DNA from: G963668605 sp963668605
GTDB taxonomy: Bacteria > Acidobacteriota > Terriglobia > Bryobacterales > Bryobacteraceae
DNA length: 64,000 nucleotides
Assembly: GCA_963668605.1 (NCBI GenBank)
Contig: OY764903.1
Coordinates: forward strand, 4,154,001-4,218,000
Direction of reading: 5' to 3'
Numbering within the stretch: position 1 is the first letter of the stretch; every line of letters starts with the position of its first letter. The position numbers and the translations under genes were made by a program. Shown here piece after piece: positions 25,754 through 34,190 of the stretch. The notes beneath the pieces were generated by a model, which was given only the letters and a program-made list of their open reading frames with translations, was not told where the DNA came from and did not search any database.

Positions 25754-26342
25754 TGCTCTCCGTCGAAAGGTTCGCGAAGCCCAGCATGGTCTCTCCGCAG
25801 TAGGTTCCCGGCGGCTGCACCGCCTCTTCCTCCCGCACTCACGAGTTGGCTACCGTAGTTGTTGCGCTCGTGATTCGAGTCCTCATATTTCGCCGCTCTT
25901 CAGTTCCTTCTCTAGCTCCGTTCCTTGGTTCTTCGGCCCTTCGCTCCACCGCCGTTACGCGGCTTCTCGGCTACTACGGCCTCTGCTGACTTCTCTCCCG
26001 CTCTCGCCGGAGAGATCTCCCCAGGTAAGGTGCAAAATCTGTCCCCTCGCGCCGACTGGCTCTACCTGATGCGTCTTGATGACCTTTGGGCTTCGCTGTT
26101 CAACGCCAACTTGCCGCCCGCACCCGGCCTCACTGCCAGTTCGTGTTCCTACGGTCGAAGGTTTGCTACGCGCTGCTTTCAGCTTCGCCTCGCGGCTACG
26201 CCTTGCGTTTCGCTACGGTTGCCGTCATCGGCTCCGATTGGCTCCTTTCATCCAATTAGATTCTGCCCATGCTGGGCACACGTCGGGTTGCGGCTCAGGG
26301 GAGCCGCCCCCCGCAACTCATCAAACCATGCGTTATCTGCGC
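25754..26342. other. Group II intron 5' RNA region (domains I-III)
   Basis: About 590 bp without a supported gene. It corresponds to the structured domains upstream of the maturase on the minus strand. Conserved-looking segments include CGAAACGCAAGG and AGCCGATGACGG words. Open frames here on either strand have no protein features. Confidence 0.7.
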
Positions 26343-26344
26343 CG

Positions 26345-26362
26345 CACTACACTGGTGTAGTG
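26345..26362. repeat. Perfect palindrome at the intron/IS630 junction
   Basis: CACTACACTGGTGTAGTG is an 8-2-8 inverted repeat. Its right arm is the outer end of the IS630 left terminal repeat. Its left arm repeats the same 8 bp in opposite orientation and runs into the first bases of the predicted intron 5' end. Confidence 0.7.
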
Positions 26363-26385
26363 TCTCACAAATAACTTTACAATGG
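26355..26385 (+). repeat. IS630 left terminal inverted repeat
   Basis: Begins GTGTAGTGTCTC and ends CTTTACAATGG, and it matches the reverse complement of 27463-27493 with three mismatches. Confidence 0.88.
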
Positions 26386-26413
26386 TTCGTTCCGCGGGCA
26401 TACTGGATGTACC

Positions 26414-27496
26414 ATGTGGAGCGTGGCGGAACCGTTAGCTTTAGATCCAGACCAGCGGCGCACGTTGGAAGCGTGGGTCCATGCCCGCAACACGCCGCAG
26501 AAGATCGTTTTTCGTTCGCGCATCGTGCTGTTGGCAGCCAGCGGCCAGCCGAATCGGCGGATCGCCCAAGAACTGAAGACCAGCCGTCCGACGGTGATTC
26601 TGTGGCGGCAACGTTTTCTCAGCAGCGGGCCGGTAGCACTCACCGAAGATGAGCCTGGGCGTGGCCGCAAGGCGGGAGTTTCAGTCGAGAAAGTGAAGCA
26701 GATTGTGGAGGCCACGCTGCATAGCCAGCCGGTCTGCGCTACGCACTGGAGCGTGCGAACCATGGCGGTCGCACAAAGCGTCAGCCCAGCCACAGTGCAA
26801 CGAATCTGGGACGCCCACGGTTTGCAGCCGCATCGCAGTAAGACCTTCAAATTGTCGCGGGATAAGCGGTTCGTAGAAAAGCTCACCGACGTGGTGGGCC
26901 TATACCTGAATCCGCCGGACAAGGCACTGGTGCTATGTTTCGATGAGAAGAGCCAGATTCAAGCCTTAGACCGAACGCAGCCGGGCCTGCCCATGAAAAA
27001 GGGCCGCTGCGGTACGATGACCCACGACTACAAACGTCACGGCACGACGACACTATTCGCCGTCCTGAACGTGCTCGAAGGAACCGTGATCGGAGAGTGC
27101 ATGGCGCGGCACAGGCACCAGGAGTTTCTCAAGTTCCTTCGAAAGATCGATTGGGAAACGCCAGCCGATCTGACCTTGCATCTCATCCTGGATAACTACT
27201 CGGCACACAAGCATGACGCTGTCCAACGATGGTTGAAGCGCCACGGTCGATTTCAACTTCACTACACACCCACGAGTTCCTCATGGCTGAATCTAGTGGA
27301 GCGCTGGTTTCGCGAGATCACCGACAAGCGTATTCGGCGTGGCAGTTTCCACAGTGTGGGAGAACTGGAACAGGCGATCAACGAATATCTGGCCCACAAC
27401 AATAAGCAACCGAAGCCATTCGTTTGGACAGCGAGCGTGAACAAGATCCTGGAAAAGATCGGCCATTGTAAAGCTATTTTAGAGACACTACACTAG
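26414..27496 (+). CDS. IS630-family DDE transposase
   Basis: 360 residues. The N-terminal winged helix-turn-helix (LAASGQPNRRIAQELKTSRPTVILWRQRF, about residues 37-70) is followed by a second DNA-binding region (VSPATVQRIWDAHGLQPHRSKTFKLSRD). The catalytic core has CFDEKSQIQALDRTQPG (first Asp of DDE), LILDNYSAHKHDAVQRWL (second Asp), and TSSSWLNLVERWFREITDKRIRRGS (Glu). The frame is uninterrupted. It reads through the right terminal repeat, and the stop codon TAG (27494-27496) is made from the flanking target TA plus the next G. The start is the first ATG after the left repeat. Confidence 0.95.
   Translation: MWSVAEPLALDPDQRRTLEAWVHARNTPQKIVFRSRIVLLAASGQPNRRIAQELKTSRPTVILWRQRFLSSGPVALTEDEPGRGRKAGVSVEKVKQIVEATLHSQPVCATHWSVRTMAVAQSVSPATVQRIWDAHGLQPHRSKTFKLSRDKRFVEKLTDVVGLYLNPPDKALVLCFDEKSQIQALDRTQPGLPMKKGRCGTMTHDYKRHGTTTLFAVLNVLEGTVIGECMARHRHQEFLKFLRKIDWETPADLTLHLILDNYSAHKHDAVQRWLKRHGRFQLHYTPTSSSWLNLVERWFREITDKRIRRGSFHSVGELEQAINEYLAHNNKQPKPFVWTASVNKILEKIGHCKAILETLH
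27463..27493 (-). repeat. IS630 right terminal inverted repeat
   Basis: Reads CCATTGTAAAG...GAGACACTACAC on the plus strand. It overlaps the last codons of the transposase. Confidence 0.88.
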
Positions 27497-27518
27497 CTAC
27501 CCGAATAGTTACTAAGTT

Positions 27519-28850
27519 TCAACGCGGCGGCCCGGCCGGCAGCGTGTCCTTCACGCGCAAATAACCTTTCTTCAACTCCTGTAGCTTGACGCGATCGTCC
27601 ATACGGTTGACCTGCTCGACGGGGTCGCGTTCGAGATCGAACAGGAACTCCTCGCCTGTTCCGGTATGGATGTATTTCCAGCGGCCGCGCAGATAGGCTT
27701 CATCGCGCCGCGGGGTCCGCCAGAACATCTCGCGTTCGAAGTTGCGCCCTTCGAAGAGTGCGGGGCTGAGGTCGCGGCCATCCACGCCAGAGGGCTTCCC
27801 ACCCGCAAGAGCCGCCAAGGTCGGGAACAGATCTACCCCACCGGCGACCTGCGAAAGCGTCTTGCCCGGAGCGATCCGGCCTTTCCACTGCATGAGGCAC
27901 GGCACATGGATCCCACCCTCGAACAGGTTCGCTTTTTCCCCGCGGAGAGGCGTGTTACTGCCGCCGTAGGGCAGGGAGCCGCCGTTGTCGCTCAGGAACA
28001 CGATTACGGTGTTCTCTTCCAGTTTCAGTTCCCGCACGGTGCGCAGAAGCTGCCCGATGTTGTCGTCCAGGGAAGCCACCATTGCGGCATACACACGCCG
28101 GTTCTCATCCTTGATGTGGCTAAAGCGTGCGATGTATGCCGGAGGAGCCTGCAAGATATCGCGCGCCTTTTTGGTGCTGGGATCGTACCCGGCCTTGCCA
28201 TAGTGCGGGGCATTGTATGGCAGGTAGAGAAAGAACGGGTTCCGGCTGTTCTCACGCAGGAAGCGCATCGCCTGGCTGGTCAGGTAGTCGGTCGTGTAGC
28301 CTTTCGGCGGCTGATAAAGTTCTTCGTTGCGATACCAGCTTTTCAGGCCGCCATAGGAGAAGTCGAAGTAGTCGATACAGCCGTGGACGAAGCCGTCAAA
28401 CGAATCGAAGCCGTGCCGGGTGGGCAGGAACTCCGGCCGGGATGCGCCCAGATGCCATTTCCCAATCAGGCCCGTCCGGTAGCCGCGCTCGTGCAGAACT
28501 TCGGCGATGGTGGTTTCCTCCGGGTGGATGCCTTTCGTGCTGGGCGGCATCAAGGCATCCAGAAGCTGATCCCGTGAGCGGGCCGGATAGCGGCCGGTCA
28601 TCAGGCCAAATCGAGATGGCGTGCAGACCGGCCCGGCGACATAGAAGTTGGCGAACTTGACCCCGTTCCGGGCGATGGAATCGATATTCGGCGTCGGGAT
28701 CTCGCTGCCATAACAGCCGACGTCGTTGTAGCCCTGATCGTCCGAAACGATGACCAGGAAGTTCGGCGGGCGCTGGCCTGCGAGCGCGGACGAAGCCGGC
28801 GCGGCGGCCAGGCCGGTCAAAAAATCGCGGCGAAGCAATGATTGGGTCAT
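27519..28850 (-). CDS. Exported sulfatase (arylsulfatase type)
   Basis: 443 residues. The Tat-like signal RRDFLTGLAAAPASSALAGQ is followed by the alkaline-phosphatase-fold sulfatase core. Metal-binding DD lies in NFLVIVSDDQGYNDVGCYGS. The formylglycine motif is C76-T-P-S-R in GPVCTPSRFGLMTGRYPAR. Further motifs are GLIGKWHLGA, FFLYLPYNAPHYG and VIFLSDNGGSLPYGGSNTPLRGEKANLFEGGIHVP. It hydrolyses a sulfate ester, probably on a polysaccharide given its neighbours, after activation by a formylglycine-generating enzyme not seen here. It is the last gene of the minus-strand run pectate-lyase-like, Gfo/Idh/MocA, sulfatase. An IS630 copy sits 23 bp downstream. Confidence 0.94.
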   Translation of the reverse strand: MTQSLLRRDFLTGLAAAPASSALAGQRPPNFLVIVSDDQGYNDVGCYGSEIPTPNIDSIARNGVKFANFYVAGPVCTPSRFGLMTGRYPARSRDQLLDALMPPSTKGIHPEETTIAEVLHERGYRTGLIGKWHLGASRPEFLPTRHGFDSFDGFVHGCIDYFDFSYGGLKSWYRNEELYQPPKGYTTDYLTSQAMRFLRENSRNPFFLYLPYNAPHYGKAGYDPSTKKARDILQAPPAYIARFSHIKDENRRVYAAMVASLDDNIGQLLRTVRELKLEENTVIVFLSDNGGSLPYGGSNTPLRGEKANLFEGGIHVPCLMQWKGRIAPGKTLSQVAGGVDLFPTLAALAGGKPSGVDGRDLSPALFEGRNFEREMFWRTPRRDEAYLRGRWKYIHTGTGEEFLFDLERDPVEQVNRMDDRVKLQELKKGYLRVKDTLPAGPPR

Positions 28851-28856
28851 GAGCGC

Positions 28857-30056
28857 TTACACGATCACTTCTTTTACGGGATCCCAGTGCAGTGTCCGCC
28901 CGGAACGGTAGCTATCCACGGCCATGCGGCAGGCGATCGCGACCCGGAAGCCCAGCTCGACCGGGCAGTTCGGCTCTTTGCCGGAACGGATGCAATCGAG
29001 GAAGTTCTGCATGTGGATCTTCTTGTCCGACTCCGGTTCCTTCCCAGCCACTTCCACGCCATCCGGACGATTGACTTTCTGCGGCACGTAGCGGATTTTC
29101 GATGAGCGCAGAATGCTGCCGTGAGTGCCGAGCACCTCCTCGGAATCGCCCGGCAGATTGTTTCCGAATCCCGAGTTCCACGCGAACAACAAATCTCCAT
29201 GGTCCATGGCTACGGCGACGGTGTCCGGGACCTCACGGCCGTCTTTCCAAAGGTACAGGCCACCGACGGCGCTCAGGGTTGTGGGGACCTTGAGATTCAT
29301 CACCTTGTACCAGAATGCGATCTGGTGGCACATATTCTCATAGAAATTGCCCCCGGCGTAATCCCAGAAGAAACGCCAGTTAATGTACCGCTGCGCGTCG
29401 AATTCGTGCGGCGTCGCTTCTCCTTGGAAAGATTTCCAGACGATGTTCTCCGCCGTCATGTCCGGCGTAATCGGCCGCGACCATTGCGGCCGGTTGGGCG
29501 GGGTGTTCCGGTATTCGGTGGCGAGGATATTGGTGATTTTGCCCATATTGCCCGAGGCGAGAAAAGCCGCCGCGTCGGCCACATGGCCGGTGGAGCAGTC
29601 TTGATGGCCGATCTGCACTGTGCGTTTGCCGGCCTTCTTGTACGCGGCCCGCATGCGCTTGGCGTGCTCCACCGTAAAGGCCATCGTCTTTTCCTGGTAG
29701 ACGTGCTTGCCGGCATCGAGCGCGGCGCAGAAGTGCTCGCAGTGCAGGTGCTGGGGAGTCGCGATAATCACCGCGTCGACGTTCTTATCGTCCAGCAGGT
29801 CCCGGTAATCCATGTAGGTCTTGGCGCCTGGCGCCACCTTTTTGCCCGCCTCCAGCCGCTTGGTGAAGACATCGGCAAACGCGACGAATTCCGTGTTCGG
29901 GCACTCGATGGCCTGTTGGACAAGGTTCATACCCCGCGCTCCGGGACCGATGATGCCGATCCGGATCCGGTCGTTCGCGCCGTGGACTCGCGCGGGAATC
30001 ATCAGGGTGCCGGCGGCGCCGACTGCTTTCTCAAAGAACTGTCTGCGTGATGACAT
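28857..30056 (-). CDS. Gfo/Idh/MocA family oxidoreductase, Tat-exported
   Basis: 399 residues. The twin-arginine signal MSSRRQFFEKAVGAAGTLMIP is followed by a Rossmann domain (RIRIGIIGPGARGMNLVQQAI, about residues 30-50), the VDAVIIATPQHLHCEHFCAALDAGKHVYQEKTMAFT segment (an EKT variant of the usual EKP), and the C-terminal alpha/beta domain with HEFDAQRYINWRFFWDYAGGNFYENMCHQIAFW. Such exported members act on sugars or sugar acids and occur in glycan-degradation islands of Planctomycetes and Acidobacteriota. It ends 6 bp before the sulfatase start, so the two are co-translated or at least co-transcribed. Confidence 0.92.
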   Translation of the reverse strand: MSSRRQFFEKAVGAAGTLMIPARVHGANDRIRIGIIGPGARGMNLVQQAIECPNTEFVAFADVFTKRLEAGKKVAPGAKTYMDYRDLLDDKNVDAVIIATPQHLHCEHFCAALDAGKHVYQEKTMAFTVEHAKRMRAAYKKAGKRTVQIGHQDCSTGHVADAAAFLASGNMGKITNILATEYRNTPPNRPQWSRPITPDMTAENIVWKSFQGEATPHEFDAQRYINWRFFWDYAGGNFYENMCHQIAFWYKVMNLKVPTTLSAVGGLYLWKDGREVPDTVAVAMDHGDLLFAWNSGFGNNLPGDSEEVLGTHGSILRSSKIRYVPQKVNRPDGVEVAGKEPESDKKIHMQNFLDCIRSGKEPNCPVELGFRVAIACRMAVDSYRSGRTLHWDPVKEVIV

Positions 30057-30068
30057 AAATGGTTCCGT

Positions 30069-32312
30069 TCACTGCGCTTCCGGCCGGCCCCTGCGGTACA
30101 GTACGGGCCGGTCGAGCGGCAGCGTCTTGGTCTCCTTGCCCGGGGATGGGCGATCGACGATCATATACCACTGATTCGGGTCTACGCCACGGCCGGCGAA
30201 AAAGTCATCCGAACCCTTACCGGGCAGGCGGGGCTGATCCACCGCGTTGCTGATGAGGAAATTGGGGGTGCGTTCGACGCGGAATAGCGCGGTCTGCTCG
30301 TATGCCGCGGCATTTCCGCCGTACCCGAATACGCGCACGTGATCGGAATCCCGCACCCATAGCTCCGGGTAATTTCCCTCGCCTTTTATTCCGTAGATGG
30401 AAACGTGCCGGGAATTCCTGATCTCCATATTGGCTTCGCCGCGCGCATGCTCCGGATTGCACTGGTAAAAGTGAAGCGGCTCGGAGGTCCCTTCCACCAG
30501 TAGGTGCCTGTAGCCGGGGCCGTGCTTGCCGGGGAACTCGGCGTAGAAGTTATACCAGCGGCCGCCGCCATTTCCAGAGATGATCACGAAGGGGGAATTC
30601 CGCTCTGGAGTCTGCTGGTTTTCGAGTGGCCAGTTCATGAAGACCACCGTCCGCAGGATCGAATGCCTTCCCGTTCGCCAGTGCAGCGGGTACGCCCCGA
30701 TCACTTCCTTCGGGGTGAAGACGCCGCAGAAACTCATGACCGTTGTTCCGTCGCGGTCGTCGGCCGTCTGGATGACGGGATTCGCATGGGCGGGGTCGGC
30801 GAAATCTCCGATTTCTCCGCGCACCAGAAACAGCGACAGGTGTTGGGCCACGCCGACCAGTTTCGTGTGGGGCTTGAGCCGGATGGTCCTGGTGACGCGA
30901 TACTGCCCTTTGGGAAGAAACACGATCTCGTTCTCGTCGATGGCCCGTTGCAGGATTGCCGTGTCGTCGGTCTCGCCGTTCCCCTTGGCGCCATAAGGGG
31001 CTGCTTTCACATTGACCGCTCCAGGGGATTGCCAGCTTGGGAAATTGTCTCCCCAGAGATGGCGCGACGCGAGATCCGCGGGCGGGCTTTGCCCTTTTCC
31101 CAACCCTTCGATCCAATCTTTTGAACTGCGCACACCGTCGATGTATACGGGAGCTTCGAACTGATACTTTCCCTGGTGCAGCGGAGGCCGTACGCCATGC
31201 GCATATTCCCCAACCCGCATCCAGCCGTCCGGATTCGCCGCCAGTTCGGAGCCGTCCGGGTTCGCCACTAGTTTGGATGCGTTCTTCACAAACACGTTGT
31301 TCAAATACAGGCTGCGCCAGGACGAGATGGCGACGTTCTTCGCCGATGGCGTCTCAAAAACGATTTCGCTGTCCACCAGGCAAACCTGGCCGCGGTGGCC
31401 ATAAGATTTTGGCGTGGAGGCCACAATGAGCGGCCCCGGTATTTTGGCGACGATCTTGATGCCGACCGCTGCGAGCGTCTGGACGGAGTCTGTGAGAATG
31501 GCCGCTTCCGTCTGCCCGATCAGAGTGATGCCCGTAATCGTGGGCGCATTTTGGGTGAGCCGCAAATCCAGCCCGAACCTGCCACCGATGACGGTTACTC
31601 CGGCATGACTACCCCCCGAACCGGCGCCGCCCTCAATGCCGCACAGCCCATGCGTCGCGTCGATGGTCGAATCCTGAATGCCCGAGCCCTGCGCTCCATC
31701 GTGGTTGATGGCGATTGCACCGGGATTCCCTTCGCCGATGGTGACGTCGATCCCCACCAGCATCTGGTTCATGTTGATGTCCGGCTGGGATCCGGAGGGA
31801 TTCGCGGCGGCCCGTGACCAGAAATGGATCGCATACTTGGGCTTCGAGGGATCGCCGAAACCTGGTGATCGGGGAGCTAGCAGAATGACGGGCCGGCGCA
31901 GTCCCCTCTTGCCGGGGTTCTGCCGCCGTTCGCCCGTGAGCACGCAGGGCGCCGTCCGGAACCCGCTCCAGACCTCCTTGCCATGATTAGGGTATCCGCC
32001 TTTGACGGCTTCGAGCGTGGCGGAAATCCGGTACGTGCCGACGGGGAAGAACGCCACCATGCGTTTATCGCGCGCGAAGTTGATGGCCTTCTGGAGAACC
32101 TCGGTAGAGTCGCGTTTGCCGGCCGGGTCGGCCAGGAACGGCTTGGCGGTAACGTCCAGCAGTCCCAGTTGAGCCAGTTTCTGGTTCCCGAGTTCCGCGG
32201 GCGTCTCAAAGCCGGTCGGGAAAACCTCGTCAGGGCGGCCCTTCTGGGCCGGGTAGAGAGCGGTGCAAAGAAGGAGGGCCAGCGCGAGGAGATCCGCTAA
32301 AACGCTTGGCAT
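30069..32312 (-). CDS. Secreted pectate-lyase-fold (GH28-related) protein
   Basis: About 747 residues from ATG 32312, chosen for the signal peptide that follows (MPSVLADLLALALLLCTALYPAQ); the frame is open 55 codons further. Two parallel beta-helix halves each start with a pectate_lyase_3-type motif: GLLDVTAKPFLADPAGKRDSTEVLQKAINFARDKRMVAFFPVGTYRIS near residue 50, and VNVKAAPYGAKGNGETDDTAILQRAIDENEIVFLPKGQYRVTRTI near 430. The duplicated domain plan is typical of GH55/GH28-related and phage-tailspike-like enzymes. Substrate is probably a plant or microbial polysaccharide. It is 12 bp upstream of the Gfo/Idh/MocA gene and divergent from the amidohydrolases. Confidence 0.83.
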   Translation of the reverse strand: MPSVLADLLALALLLCTALYPAQKGRPDEVFPTGFETPAELGNQKLAQLGLLDVTAKPFLADPAGKRDSTEVLQKAINFARDKRMVAFFPVGTYRISATLEAVKGGYPNHGKEVWSGFRTAPCVLTGERRQNPGKRGLRRPVILLAPRSPGFGDPSKPKYAIHFWSRAAANPSGSQPDINMNQMLVGIDVTIGEGNPGAIAINHDGAQGSGIQDSTIDATHGLCGIEGGAGSGGSHAGVTVIGGRFGLDLRLTQNAPTITGITLIGQTEAAILTDSVQTLAAVGIKIVAKIPGPLIVASTPKSYGHRGQVCLVDSEIVFETPSAKNVAISSWRSLYLNNVFVKNASKLVANPDGSELAANPDGWMRVGEYAHGVRPPLHQGKYQFEAPVYIDGVRSSKDWIEGLGKGQSPPADLASRHLWGDNFPSWQSPGAVNVKAAPYGAKGNGETDDTAILQRAIDENEIVFLPKGQYRVTRTIRLKPHTKLVGVAQHLSLFLVRGEIGDFADPAHANPVIQTADDRDGTTVMSFCGVFTPKEVIGAYPLHWRTGRHSILRTVVFMNWPLENQQTPERNSPFVIISGNGGGRWYNFYAEFPGKHGPGYRHLLVEGTSEPLHFYQCNPEHARGEANMEIRNSRHVSIYGIKGEGNYPELWVRDSDHVRVFGYGGNAAAYEQTALFRVERTPNFLISNAVDQPRLPGKGSDDFFAGRGVDPNQWYMIVDRPSPGKETKTLPLDRPVLYRRGRPEAQ

Positions 32313-32352
32313 GACTGTGGTATTATACATCCCGGTTCTCAGCAAAGTAGAT

Positions 32353-33159
32353 ATGAAGGTGCATTTATCCCGCCGCAAATGGTTCGCGATGACCGCTGCC
32401 GCCGCGCCGTGCCTCACAGGCCAATCCCGGCAGCTTGTGATCGACGCGCATTGCCACGCCGGGCTCGGGCAAACCATGAACGCACCCTACACGACGCGCA
32501 ACAACGTGGACGTGACCCTGCGTCACATGGAGGAGGCCGGCATCGATCGCACGGTGATCTTTCCGATCATCAATCCCACTTACGAGAAGGCCAATCAGGA
32601 AATCGCCGAAATCTGCGGGCGCTATCCGGGGAAGTTTATCGGCTTCGCGAAACACGATCCCGAGACCGAGCAGGGCCGCATCGCTTCCATGCTCCGGCAC
32701 GAGGTCGGCAGTCTGGGACTGAAGGGCTTGAAGCTTCACAAGTTGCCCACCCGCGAAATCCTCGACGCAGTCGCCGAACTGAACATCCCCATCCTTTATC
32801 ACCCCAAGCAGGTTTCCATGTTCTACATGATTGCGGCGGAATACCCGCGGGTCACGTTTATCATGGCCCACCTGGGGAGTTTTCATTCCGTGGAATGGGC
32901 CTGGCATTATGAGGCCATTGCCATCGCGCAACGCTATCCGAACGTGTACCTGGAGACTTCCGCCGTGGTCGCGCAGCATTTTCTGGAAATGGCGGTCAGA
33001 GAGCTCGGACCGGACCGGGTCATTTTTGGCAGCGATGGCCCGGACAGCGACTCGCGGCTGGAACTATACAAGATCAAGCTGCTGAAGCTTCCACCCGCCG
33101 ATGAGGCCAAGGTGCTGGGAGGCAACATTCAAAGGCTATTGCCGAAAGGGAGCGTATAA
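32353..33159 (+). CDS. Exported amidohydrolase (TIM-barrel, active-site intact)
   Basis: 268 residues from ATG 32353. There is a Tat-like start (LSRRKWFAMTAAAAP). The amidohydrolase_2 TIM barrel has metal ligands H33 and H35 in DAHCHAG, H150 in LYHPKQ, H173 in MAHLGSF, and D228 in FGSDGPD. This family hydrolyses or decarboxylates cyclic acids and lactone-like compounds; the substrate here is unknown. The start is 40 bp from the divergent beta-helix gene, so they share a promoter region. The next gene is its paralog, beginning 1 bp after this stop. Confidence 0.85.
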   Translation: MKVHLSRRKWFAMTAAAAPCLTGQSRQLVIDAHCHAGLGQTMNAPYTTRNNVDVTLRHMEEAGIDRTVIFPIINPTYEKANQEIAEICGRYPGKFIGFAKHDPETEQGRIASMLRHEVGSLGLKGLKLHKLPTREILDAVAELNIPILYHPKQVSMFYMIAAEYPRVTFIMAHLGSFHSVEWAWHYEAIAIAQRYPNVYLETSAVVAQHFLEMAVRELGPDRVIFGSDGPDSDSRLELYKIKLLKLPPADEAKVLGGNIQRLLPKGSV

Positions 33160-33160
33160 G

Positions 33161-33955
33161 GTGCGTCTATCGCGACGGGCATGGGTGGCAGCCGCGTTGG
33201 CCGCGCCGCTTTCACGGGGGCAATCGAGGCCGCTGGTGATCGACGCCAACTGCCGGGCCGGATTGGGCGAGGCGATGACCGCGCCCGGCACCACGCGCGC
33301 CAGTGTTGAAGTCACCCTGCGCCACATGCAAGAGGCCGCGATTGACCGGACCATCCTGTCTGCGGTCACGAATTCCGGTTACGAGAAACCGAACCAGGCG
33401 ATCGCAGAGATCTGCAAGCGCAACCCAGGCAAGTTCATCGGCTTCGCCCGGCACGATGGCGAAAGAGGGAAAGGCGGCATCGGTGCGCTGCTGCGCCGCG
33501 AGGTCGAAACGCTGGGGCTACGCGGGCTCCGGGTCACACGCCAACCCTTGCGCGATCTGCTGGACGCGGCCGCCGAGCTTCGCATCCCTGTGCTCTATGA
33601 GTCGGAAGAGTTGTCGAATCTCCACTTGATCGCGGCGGAGTACCCCAAGCTTCCGTTCATCCTGACCAGTCTCGGTACGGGAGGGCGGGAGTGGGCCGCG
33701 CATTACGAAGCAATCGCCATTGCGCGACGCTATCCCAACGTCTACCTCACCACTTCCGCGCTCGCCGGCTACAAGTATTTTGAGATCGCGGTGCGCGAAC
33801 TGGGAGCGGAGAAGTTGATCTTCGCCAGCGACGGCCCGGAGCGCGATTCGCGCGTGGAACTCTATCGCGTGCGCTTGTTGAAACTATCGCCCGCGGACGA
33901 AGCCAAGGTGCTCGGCGGCAATATCCAGCGGCTGTTGCCGGGAGGAACACTTTAG
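33161..33955 (+). CDS. Amidohydrolase paralog without metal ligands (probable pseudoenzyme)
   Basis: 264 residues from a GTG at 33161, one base after the upstream stop. The start mirrors the paralog's (VRLSRRAWVAAALAAPLSRGQ). It aligns along its whole length with the upstream protein (DANCRAGLGEAMTAP versus DAHCHAGLGQTMNAP; EWAAHYEAIAIARRYPNVYL versus EWAWHYEAIAIAQRYPNVYL). Every metal-binding His is replaced: H33 to N30, H35 to R32, H150 to E147, H173 to S170. Only the last Asp (D224, FASDGP) remains. The frame is clean, so it is kept as a protein, perhaps a partner or binding subunit of the active copy. Confidence 0.82.
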   Translation: MRLSRRAWVAAALAAPLSRGQSRPLVIDANCRAGLGEAMTAPGTTRASVEVTLRHMQEAAIDRTILSAVTNSGYEKPNQAIAEICKRNPGKFIGFARHDGERGKGGIGALLRREVETLGLRGLRVTRQPLRDLLDAAAELRIPVLYESEELSNLHLIAAEYPKLPFILTSLGTGGREWAAHYEAIAIARRYPNVYLTTSALAGYKYFEIAVRELGAEKLIFASDGPERDSRVELYRVRLLKLSPADEAKVLGGNIQRLLPGGTL

Positions 33956-33968
33956 GCCGCGACGCTGA

Positions 33969-34190
33969 TCATTTTGCGGCTAGCGGCGGGCAGAGCTTCA
34001 CCCGTTCCAGCCCGCCGTAGAACTCCTTGGCCTGCGCCGTGAGCCGGACTATGGTTTCGGGTTGGTTCTTGGATTCGTCGATATTCTCCGATGGATCCTT
34101 GTCCAGATTGTAGAGCGACTCCGGCTCAAACACTCCCGGCCCATCGGCGAACACGGGGAAGGGTCCAAAGAAGTCCGGGATCTCACAAGG
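33969..34190 (-). pseudogene. Remnant of a sulfatase gene (C-terminal end)
   Basis: The minus-strand frame reads ARVPCEIPDFFGPFPVFADG, then PGVFEPESLYNLDKDPSENI and ETIVRLTAQAKEFYGGLERVKLCPPLAAK before the stop. LYNLDKDPSEN followed by a helix ending near the C-terminus is the usual sulfatase end (LYDLxxDPxExxN). Nothing of the catalytic core lies upstream; a stop codon in the frame is found near 34200. It is a truncated copy at the edge of the catabolic island. Confidence 0.6.

Larger units (their letters stand above)
24417..26347 (-). mobile_element. Group II intron, class C
   Basis: The intron runs on the minus strand for about 1.93 kb. The 5' end is placed at GTGCG (26347-26343), matching the GUGYG consensus. 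Domain V is recognisable at 24492-24459, and a domain VI stem with GTGCCG/CGGCAC follows. The 3' end is placed at ...CCCGAT (about 24417), a guess from family ends. Structured domain I sequence fills 25754-26347, including a perfect GCGGCTC/GAGCCGC hairpin near 26290-26307. The maturase lies in domain IV. Class C is supported by the small maturase without an endonuclease domain and by the CGC catalytic triad. Ends may be off by a few bases. Confidence 0.8.
26355..27493 (+). mobile_element. IS630-family insertion sequence
   Basis: 1139 bp bounded by 31-bp terminal inverted repeats that match at 28 of 31 positions (26355-26385 and 27463-27493). It carries one full-length transposase gene. The right end is followed by TA, the expected IS630 target duplication. 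The left end is preceded by TG, so the duplication is not intact on that side. It sits 23 bp after the sulfatase stop and 7 bp from the group II intron. Confidence 0.88.
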
